NCBI GenBank assembly: GCA_009783775.1
Contig: WRCT01000052.1
Coordinates: 1-10,356, forward strand
DNA length: 10,356 nt
Source of the DNA: Clostridiales bacterium
GTDB lineage: Bacteria; Bacillota; Clostridia; Christensenellales; CAG-138
Direction of reading: 5' to 3'
The notes below the pieces were generated by a model that worked only from the letters and a program-made list of their open reading frames with translations, did not search any database and had not been told where the DNA came from. Position numbers and translations under genes: made by a program. Position 1 is the first letter of the stretch; the number at the start of each line of letters is the position of its first letter. This document shows, piece after piece, positions 1 to 6,300 of the stretch.

Positions 1-2
1 AC

Positions 3-101
3 GTCTTCCAGACCGCGCCCAATCTAAACATCCGCGCCAATTCCGACGCTCTGGAATCCCTGCTCCCCTACAACGCGCCCGGGCATTGTCACGTTATTTA
101 A
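3..101 (+). CDS. C-terminal tail of an unidentified protein (5' end outside window)
   Basis: An open frame runs in from the left edge and stops with TAA at 99-101, giving 32 residues that end in PGHCHVI. Most codons end in C or G, as expected for real coding sequence in a GC-rich genome, and the peptide is mixed polar and hydrophobic without low complexity. I do not recognise the family. A weak hairpin (TACCCC at 119-124, GGGGTA at 134-139) follows the stop, but no T-run comes after it. The frame could be chance; the missing 5' part would decide. Confidence 0.3.
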   Translation, partial: VFQTAPNLNIRANSDALESLLPYNAPGHCHVI

Positions 102-336
102 TATTTGTATTTGACGCTTACCCCGATTTTCGAGGGGTAAGGCATTTGTACCTGTTCCCGCGTTTTGCAGAGTTAAAGCGTTACAACACAGCAAAATCAT
201 TCTTTCTTCGCCCTGCTCTTGTACACATTGTATTGATTCTTGCACCTTGGTGAGCAAAATGCAGCGTTGGGGTGGGTGGAGATGAACGCCTTTTGACAAT
301 GACGGCAGGCGCGGAGCGGGTTGGCTTCGTCGGTCA
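102..336. other. Stretch without a recognisable gene
   Basis: No frame on either strand in this stretch gives a peptide I can assign. The plus-strand frame of the following recombinase is open back to 286, but the residues before about 337 do not resemble the upstream part of serine recombinases, so the homology break lies near 337. A long minus-strand open frame (24-371) crosses the same DNA and runs into the recombinase remnant, so it is most likely a shadow. The only local structure seen is the 6-bp inverted repeat at 119-139. Confidence 0.4.
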
Positions 337-798
337 GCATATATGGGGCATACTGTCAACTTCCGTACCACAAAGGAATCCTATAAGGACAAGCGGCAGA
401 CACCAAACCCACAATCGGATTGGCTGGTTTTCGAGAACACCCATGAAGCCATCATAGACCCCGAAACATGGCAGACCGCGCAGCGGTGCAGAACGGTCAA
501 GCGTCGCACGGATACCATAGGCGAATCCAATCCGCTGACAGGGATACTCTATTGCTCAGATTGTGGACGGCGGCTTTTCAACCATAGGGCACGGGCAAGG
601 GAACGGGTGAAGCCGAACGGCAACATTGTCCATCTATCGGCACGGGATGAATACGTTTGTCAATGCTACTTCAATCCCGGCGCGGCGGTGCCAGACTGCT
701 CCATGCATTTCATTATGAGCAAAACAGCCAACGCCCTGATACTGGAAGCGATACAGCGGACAACAGAATTTGCCCGCAATAATGAAGCGGAGTTTGTA
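337..798 (+). pseudogene. Large serine recombinase remnant, truncated at both ends
   Basis: About 150 residues of a large serine recombinase of the kind that moves clostridial conjugative and mobilisable elements (TnpX-like). The visible parts are the end of the Recombinase domain (YMGHTVNF, then FENTHEAIIDPETWQTAQ) and the zinc beta-ribbon, with CSDCGRRL near 555-580 and the paired cysteines around YVCQCYF and PDCSMHF. The N-terminal catalytic domain with its serine nucleophile is missing. The C-terminal coiled region stops after NEAEFV at about 798. Intact members are roughly 500-700 residues, so most of the protein is gone. The open frame continues to a TAG at 826-828, but its last residues (GQGIKFQTL) are an out-of-frame reading of the dikinase-like gene that follows. 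No catalytic activity is expected. Confidence 0.85.
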
Positions 799-1230
799 GG
801 GCAGGGTATCAAATTCCAAACACTTTAGCGATTCAAGCCACCTCGGATGTAAGCGATATTGATTGTTCAGACTTTCGTGACATGTTACTGAAAAGGCTGA
901 CCATTTTTTCCGACAACTCTATATATGATTTGGCAGTACGTTCTTCTTGTACCTTGGAAGATGATTATACCAATAGTATGGCAGGGCATTTCGAATCTTT
1001 TCTCGGTTTAATGTCTGTCAATGATATTTTGATGAACATCAAAAAAGTAATTGCTGGATTGCAAAAAACTACTGATAAAGATGGCAAAATGGGAATTGTC
1101 ATTCAAAACAGAATCAACGCAGATTTCTCAGGTGTATTATTTACATCTGACCCATTTTCATATAGTAGCACTACAATTATCCAAGAAGTATTCGATCCAC
1201 TGTATACCGGAGTTGTTCAAAGAATATCGG

Positions 1231-1252
1231 AAGGTTATATAAAGGTTATATA
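1231..1252 (+). repeat. Perfect 11-bp tandem duplication that breaks the dikinase-like frame
   Basis: The unit AAGGTTATATA occurs at 1231-1241 and again immediately at 1242-1252. With both copies the first frame hits TAA at 1251-1253. With one copy removed it reads SEGYI then IEITKGHFLTKG and continues without a stop into the downstream frame up to 1984. The extra 11 bp therefore explains the frameshift completely. Confidence 0.9.
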
Positions 1253-1954
1253 ATAGAAATCACGAAAGGACATTTTTTAACAAAAGGAACCGTTCCTACC
1301 TCTCAATATATTGTGTCAAGAGATGGGCTGGTATTAGAGCGTACCGAGGTATATCAGCAAACTTGGTTGAAAATTATTGAAGGTCATGTTGTGCATTGCA
1401 TTTGCAATAATGGTGAAGATGGATTAGTTTCTCTCTGCGACAGTGATGTAAGACTTATTATTGATTACTTTAGGCCTGTTCTGCAAACAGATTCAAATGT
1501 TGTGGAATTCGGCCTTCTGGAACAGCAGAATCATTCGCTCAAACCGTATTTGATTGATTTCGTTGATGACAATTCGCCCATCGACATTACTCGCCTAGAC
1601 ATAAAAAGCGGGATAATATCTTATGGTAGCGTGACAGGGGAAGCAGTTATCGTAAAGGATTTGAGTGCTGATTCTCTCAATGAGCATTTCCATAATCTAT
1701 CCGATAGCGCCATGAGATCAGACGATAAAGTCGTGTTTTTTGCCAAAAATCCCGAACTCGCTTTACTGGGTCTTCTTGACAAATACAATCCTCATTGTAT
1801 TGGATTTGTATTTCAAGACTGTGCTATCGGCGCACATTTAGCAGTTGTCCTCCGCGAAAGAGGTATACCTGCGATAAAAACAAAAACATCTTTTTTTGCA
1901 ACACCCCCCGCCGGCATTTATACAATAGATGCTAAAACACCTAGCTTATCACCG

Positions 1955-1961
1955 AAGGAGA
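1955..1961 (+). promoter_or_regulatory. Ribosome-binding site for the DHH protein
   Basis: AAGGAGA lies 9 nt before the ATG at 1971 and inside the 3' end of the dikinase-like gene. It fixes the start of the downstream gene and, with the 14-bp overlap, suggests the two genes were once transcribed and translated together. Confidence 0.8.
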
Positions 1962-1970
1962 GATTAATCT

Positions 1971-2882
1971 ATGAGCAAAATTAACCTTGTAACATCATAT
2001 CCGAATCCTGATACTGATGGAGTCGCCTGCTCAATTGCAATGGCCAGATTATTATCAACGGAAAGCGAAAAATGGTTTGCCGCTATTCTAGGCTCAATAG
2101 GGGATGAAACAGCTTTCATCTTAAAACAACTAGGAATACAACCGCCGGAAGCGATAACATCATATGATGAAGTTGCGAAGATTATGTTGGTAGATACTCA
2201 TCATAAGGTGCAGTTGCCTCTTAGCTTTCCGTTTGAAAAGGTGACAACCATTATTGATCATCATCCAAATGGTGATGGTGATGCCTTTCCGCTTGCTCAT
2301 ATTGTAAATGAGAAAGTTGGTGCAGCGGCAAGTATCGTCGCTAAAATGTACTTTGATAAACAAATAAAAGATGCAACAATGCTATCCTTGCTGGGTTTTG
2401 CCATTCTATCGAACACTCTAAATTTCTCTGCGCCATCAACTTCGGATTTTGATAAAGATATTTTCAAGCAAATCTCAGCCAATTATCCTATTTCCAATGC
2501 GGTGATAGACGGAATGTTTGAACAGCGGAGTCTGATTTTAAGAAAAGATATGTACGCCGCACTATCTGCGGATTTTAAAGTATTTGACACAAAGTTGGGC
2601 AAAGTGGGCATATCTCAGATTGAAGCATATAATCTTGAATCTTTAATTGATATTAAAAAATCAGTAGCAGCATTAAAACAGATTGCCAATGAAAAAGAAT
2701 TGAATTTATGTCTGTTTAATGGTGTAGATATCAAATCAAAATGTAGCCTTGTGCTTGCGGCTAACAATGCCTCTAAGAAGTTGGTGTGTTCCATATTCAA
2801 GCTGGAAAAGTATACCGAGCCGCAAATGTTTGATAGAATTCTGTTAAGAAAAACTGATTATATTCCACCGCTTAATATGTAG
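1971..2882 (+). CDS. DHH/DHHA2 phosphoesterase, Mn-dependent inorganic pyrophosphatase-like
   Basis: This 303-residue cytoplasmic protein has no signal peptide. It has the layout of family II (Mn/Co-dependent) inorganic pyrophosphatases, which are about 310 residues: an N-terminal DHH domain and a C-terminal DHHA2 domain. Motif I is SYPNPDTDG (residues 9-17), motif II LVDTHH (73-78, Asp75), motif III IIDHHP (94-99), then VGAAASIVAKMY (116-127) and LLGFAILSNTLNF (140-152). The C-terminus LRKTDYIPPL resembles the substrate-binding SRKKQVVPPL of pyrophosphatases. Compared with the Bacillus enzyme as I recall it, the first metal-ligand His is Tyr10 and the last ligand Asp is Asn148; Asp14, Asp16, Asp75 and His97 remain. 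PPi hydrolysis is therefore uncertain, and another phosphoester such as a nucleotide is possible. The start is set by ATG at 1971 with AAGGAGA 9 nt upstream. The gene overlaps the broken dikinase-like gene by 14 bp, and PPDK enzymes make or use PPi, so a linked role is plausible (inference). Confidence 0.85.
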   Translation: MSKINLVTSYPNPDTDGVACSIAMARLLSTESEKWFAAILGSIGDETAFILKQLGIQPPEAITSYDEVAKIMLVDTHHKVQLPLSFPFEKVTTIIDHHPNGDGDAFPLAHIVNEKVGAAASIVAKMYFDKQIKDATMLSLLGFAILSNTLNFSAPSTSDFDKDIFKQISANYPISNAVIDGMFEQRSLILRKDMYAALSADFKVFDTKLGKVGISQIEAYNLESLIDIKKSVAALKQIANEKELNLCLFNGVDIKSKCSLVLAANNASKKLVCSIFKLEKYTEPQMFDRILLRKTDYIPPLNM

Positions 2883-2922
2883 TAAATAAATTTTGGACAA
2901 ACCCCCTTGACAATACTTATCC

Positions 2923-2951
2923 CACGAAAGGCACAAAAGGACACGAAAAGA
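2923..2951. repeat. Short purine-rich imperfect tandem repeat
   Basis: Three roughly 10-bp units, CACGAAAGG (2923-2931), CACAAAAGGA (2932-2941) and CACGAAAAGA (2942-2951), stand end to end just after the DHH gene and abut the first palindromic unit. A similar CGCGAAACA tandem occurs near 8515. No function is evident. Confidence 0.6.
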
Positions 2952-2978
2952 CGGGCGATTGATAATCGCCCCTACGCG
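2952..2978. repeat. REP-like palindromic unit, copy 1
   Basis: The core is a perfect 8-bp stem with a 3-nt loop, GGGCGATT-GAT-AATCGCCC, followed by CCTACGCG. An identical 27-bp copy is present at 3223-3249 in the same orientation. The form (stem ending CGCCC followed by CTACG) matches the widespread GTAGGGGCG-type intergenic palindromes of bacteria when read on the other strand (recalled, not searched). Confidence 0.85.
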
Positions 2979-2998
2979 GGCGGCGGGGATTTCGAAAA

Positions 2999-3065
2999 GT
3001 GACAGGGGGACGGCTTCTGTTGACATGGGTGTCAGAGTGTCAACACGAACTGTCCCCTCTGTCAC
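2999..3065. repeat. Large nested imperfect inverted repeat
   Basis: The outer arms GTGACAG at 2999-3005 and CTGTCAC at 3059-3065 are complementary and continue inward as GGGGAC against GTCCCC with single mismatches. An inner 8-bp pair, TGTTGACA (3018-3025) and TGTCAACA (3038-3045), closes a 12-nt loop. Almost the whole 67 bp can fold into one hairpin. No T-run follows it, so it is not a typical terminator. It looks like a small non-coding repeat element. Confidence 0.75.
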
Positions 3066-3103
3066 GGCTGGACGGGGATTCGTATGGTTCGCGGTTTGTC
3101 AAT

Positions 3104-3180
3104 CCTCCGGCGCTTCGCGCCACCTCCTCACACCATCCCACCCAATTTGCGAATTGGGCGGGAACCCTGGCAAAAGGAGG
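3104..3180. repeat. Hairpin-rich repeat element, RUP-like
   Basis: The element is bounded by CCTCC (3104-3108) and GGAGG (3176-3180). It contains the hairpin GGCGC-TTC-GCGCC (3109-3121) and the inverted repeat CCCAATT...AATTGGG (3141-3158). The order of cctcc, a cgcttcgcg hairpin, then a ccctggcaaaaggagg end resembles dispersed intergenic elements common in Clostridia (recalled from general familiarity). I see no coding content. Confidence 0.5.
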
Positions 3181-3222
3181 CTCTTCACGCGTGAGCGTTT
3201 CTGTCCACTGCCCACTGCCATG

Positions 3223-3249
3223 CGGGCGATTGATAATCGCCCCTACGCG
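3223..3249. repeat. REP-like palindromic unit, copy 2
   Basis: Identical over 27 bp to the unit at 2952-2978, same orientation. It lies about 40 bp upstream of the pullulanase -35 box. The two copies bracket the nested inverted repeat and the hairpin-rich element. Confidence 0.85.
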
Positions 3250-3263
3250 TGCCCACTGTAAAG

Positions 3264-3281
3264 AGAATTTGTAGAATTTGT
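3264..3281 (+). repeat. Perfect 9-bp tandem repeat next to the pullulanase promoter
   Basis: AGAATTTGT occurs at 3264-3272 and again at 3273-3281, ending 9 bp before the -35 box at 3291. It could be a regulator site or a simple duplication; the sequence does not decide. Confidence 0.5.
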
Positions 3282-3290
3282 GGTTTTTGC

Positions 3291-3319
3291 TTGAGCCCAC
3301 GGGCGATCTGTGTTATACT
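3291..3319 (+). promoter_or_regulatory. Housekeeping-type promoter of the pullulanase gene
   Basis: TTGAGC (3291-3296) and TATACT (3314-3319) are separated by exactly 17 nt, and TGT directly before the -10 box makes an extended -10. The predicted transcript would start near 3326 and carry a leader of about 60 nt before the ATG at 3387. It is the best vegetative-sigma match in the intergenic region. Confidence 0.75.
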
Positions 3320-3374
3320 TTCGATATATTGGCTTTTGCGGCAAGAGCCGCCGGAGCACAGGGTATCAGGACAT

Positions 3375-3380
3375 AGGAGG
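3375..3380 (+). promoter_or_regulatory. Ribosome-binding site deciding the pullulanase start
   Basis: AGGAGG stands 6 nt before the ATG at 3387. The reading frame is open back to 3249, but only the start at 3387 has a ribosome-binding site and gives a signal peptide at the N-terminus, so the upstream 46 codons are discarded. Confidence 0.85.
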
Positions 3381-3386
3381 ATTATT

Positions 3387-6300
3387 ATGAAAACGACATG
3401 GCAAAGAGGATTGCTCAAGAATGTGACGGCGCTGCTGCTCGCTATCGCGCTGCTGTTCGGCGCGGGGCTGGCGGGGTTGATCCCCACGGCGGAAGCGGCG
3501 GGCCCGCCCTATTATTACAGCATTCATATCTATGATTGGGAGGGCGATGCCAGCCAGCAGCCGGAGATCCATTACTATAACGGCTGGGCGACGCACGGCG
3601 CGCGCTATTCGTTGGCCTTCTCTCCCTATGCCAAGGGCGCCTGGCGCGTCGCGCGTTTCAGCAGCAACGATGCCAAACTGGACCTGTATCTGAAATGGGC
3701 GGGTGCCGACCGGACGGCCTATGGCTGGAATATCCAAACCAATCCATGCGGCAGATTCGTGCTCACCCCCGAATACCCGAACGTGTATATCTTCGCGGGC
3801 GGTCCGTCGGGTCCCGATGAGTGCACCTATTCCACCGTCTATGTCACGCCGAATGAAAACGGCAGCGCGGTGGTCAGCGTCGTCTCCTATCCCGACCAGA
3901 ACCTTGCCATCGCGGGCGAGCGGATCGGCTGGGATCCCATTCCCCTTTCCGGAACCGCCCTGGACGCCGCGCTGATTCCGGACGGCGATACCGCCGGCAC
4001 GCGGCAGCTCTTCAGCTATACCATGAGCAACGTCGGGTCGGCGGGCGTCTATCCCGACGAGTTCAAGATCCTTCGCCAAAAGCAGGAACCGGAGGCGCCT
4101 TGGCGCTGGTATCCGGACGGCATGAAAAACGCCGCGACCATCGCCATCCCGGGCATGGCGATTCAGGGTCCCGCCGCGTTCGGGCGGGTCGGCTCGCACC
4201 AGTTTACCGTATCCTCCATTCGTCCCAACGGCGCGGAGGAATCCGTCACCGCCACCTGGAGCGTAAAGGCGCCGGTTCCGGCGGGCGTGAGCATCAACTC
4301 TGCCACAGGCCTGTTGACCACAACCTCGGCCACCCCCGAGGGGCCGGTCACCCTCATCGCCACCATTGGCGGCACGCCCTACGAGCGCACCTTCTATTAC
4401 ATGGGCGAGAACGCCTACCTTTTGAAACTGCATTATTATCAATATGTGGAAAACGGACGCAACTATAACGACTGGAACGTTTGGATCTGGGGCCAGACCC
4501 CTGCGGCGCCCAGCGGCGCGTATTACTTCGACAACGGCAACACACCCAACAGCGAGGGCTGGGTTACCTTAACCGCCGCCTTCTCCGGCAGCCTTTATGA
4601 CGAGCTGGGCATCATTGTCCGCAAGGGCGACTGGGTTGAGAGAAGCAACACCAAGAATATGTATCTGAGCCTCTCACAGACGCCGGTGAACAGCAACGGC
4701 GAAACGGAGGTTTGGTTCCTCGACGGGGAGAACGTGCTCTACACGTCCAAGCCCTCCACGGCCTGCAAGCTCACTGCGGCGGTGGCGGACGCGCCCCGCT
4801 CGGTGATCGCGTCGCTGAACTTCCTGCCCAGCGGCCTCAACCTTACGCAGTTTTCGCTCTATGACGTGACCGACGGCGCAGATACACAGATAAGTACGCT
4901 CCGCGCGGTTTCGGGCAAGACGATTACAATGGCCACAACGGCCGACCTGGCGCCCAACAGGCTGTATGAGGTCCGGTATAGCCTCAACGCCCAAGGCAGC
5001 TGCTATGTCACCATGCGCAATATACTGGGCGGCACGGCCTATCGGGTCACGGACACCGATTTGGGTCTGACCTGGTCCGCAGGCAGCAGCCAGTTCAAGG
5101 TTTGGGCGCCCACCGCCGCAAAAGTGGAGCTGGCCATCTACAACAGCCTGAACCAGTGGCCGGGCATAAAGAGCAGCACCCCAGGCGACTATGAGGGGCT
5201 CAGCAAGGTCTTCCGGGTCAAACCGGAGAAGCTGAGCGCACCCGACAACACCTATGCCATGACGCGGAGTTCGAACGGGCTGTGGTCCTATACCCTAACC
5301 GGCAACCACGCGGGCAAGTTCTATATGTTCAAGGTCACCCATGCCGACGGCACGGTGGACTACGCGATCGACCCCTATGTCAAGGCGACCTCGGCCAACG
5401 GCCAGATGGGCGCGATCATCGACACGACCGCCACGGGCACGGCAAAGGGATTGGCCGCCGGTTCCTATACCACCAACAGCAACACCGACCATGTGCTCTA
5501 CGAGCTGCACGTGCGTGACTTTACGATCCACCCCAGCTCGGGTATCTCCGACGCGAACAAGGGCAAGTACCTGGGCTTTACCGAGCGCGGCACGACCGTG
5601 AACGGCGTGCCCGGCGCGCCCGCCACGGGCCTGGATCACCTGATCGAGCTGGGCGTGACGACCGTGCACCTGCTGCCGATTTACGATTACGGCTCCGTCA
5701 ACGAGTTGGCCGCCAATAACTACGATGACGCGAACGCGTTCAACTGGGGTTATGACCCGCAGAACTACAACACGCCCGAGGGCAGCTATTCCTCTGACGC
5801 CACAAACCCCTCCGCGCGTATCGCGGAGCTTAAGGCCTTAGTCAGCGCGCTGCACGACGCGGGCATCCGCGTGGTCATGGACGTGGTTTACAACCATACG
5901 TTCAGCATTGAGGACGGCCCCTTTGACAAGATGGTCCCGGGCTACTACTATCGCACCTGGCCCGCCGGCAACTTCTCCGACGGCTCGGGCTGCGGCAACG
6001 AGGTCGCCAGCGAACGGTACATGGTGCGCAAGTACATCATCGACTCCCTGCTCTACTGGCAGAGCGAGTTCGGGTTCGACGGTTTCCGCTTTGACTTGAT
6101 GGCCTTGATCGACGAACAAACCATGTACGACGCGGTGGCCGCGCTGAAAGTCAAGGACCCCAACGTCATCATCTACGGCGAACCCTGGGCGGCGGACAGC
6201 ACCCCGTTGAAGGACCATCCGACCGCGAAGGAAACGCTGCGCGGCTCGCAGATGAATCGGGGCTTTGCCTACTTTAACGACGACACCCGCGAGAAGATCA

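Larger units (their letters stand above)
799..1984 (+). pseudogene. PEP synthase / pyruvate phosphate dikinase-like gene, 5'-truncated and frameshifted
   Basis: Two open frames together encode an ATP-grasp domain plus a swivelling phosphohistidine domain. The first is open from before 799 to the stop at 1251-1253. It begins with AGYQIPNTLAIQATSD, typical of a point just inside the PPDK_N domain, and carries DLAVRSSCTLEDD near 930-960, a Gly-rich AGHFESFLG segment and FSGVLFTSDP near 1126-1155. The second frame runs from about 1253 to the TAA at 1982-1984. It has the mobile-domain pattern GAHLAVVLRERGIPAI, whose His (1835-1837) matches the phosphorylated His of the family. The two frames are separated only by an 11-bp tandem duplication (1231-1252). 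No C-terminal PEP-binding TIM barrel is present, unlike full PPDK or PpsA, so this resembles short two-domain PEP-utilising proteins. The real substrate is unknown. The start is lost in the recombinase junction, so the gene is probably inactive. The 3' end overlaps the next CDS by 14 bp. Confidence 0.85.

Noticed and set aside
24..371. A 115-codon minus-strand open frame at the left edge
   Set aside because: It overlaps the start of the recombinase remnant on the opposite strand, has no clear ribosome-binding site that I can see, and its peptide resembles no family I know.
1313..1984. The second half of the dikinase-like frame as an independent gene starting at GTG 1313
   Set aside because: Homology-like sequence continues upstream of 1313 in the same frame to about 1253 and joins the first frame once the 11-bp duplication is removed; there is no ribosome-binding site before 1313.
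2907..2912. TTGACA as the -35 box of a promoter after the DHH gene
   Set aside because: No acceptable -10 sequence lies 16-18 nt downstream, and no gene begins nearby.
2952..3249. CRISPR array
   Set aside because: Only two identical palindromic units occur, about 270 bp apart with other repeats between them; regular spacers and cas genes are absent.
2959..3300. Several short open frames on both strands between the DHH gene and the pullulanase
   Set aside because: They cross the palindromes and hairpins, lack ribosome-binding sites and code for repeat-derived, low-quality peptides.
3366..4442. A 358-codon minus-strand open frame inside the pullulanase gene
   Set aside because: It is antisense to the signal peptide and N-terminal region of a clearly coding gene; long antisense frames are common in GC-rich genes, and the Arg/Gly/Ala-rich peptide has no recognisable domain.
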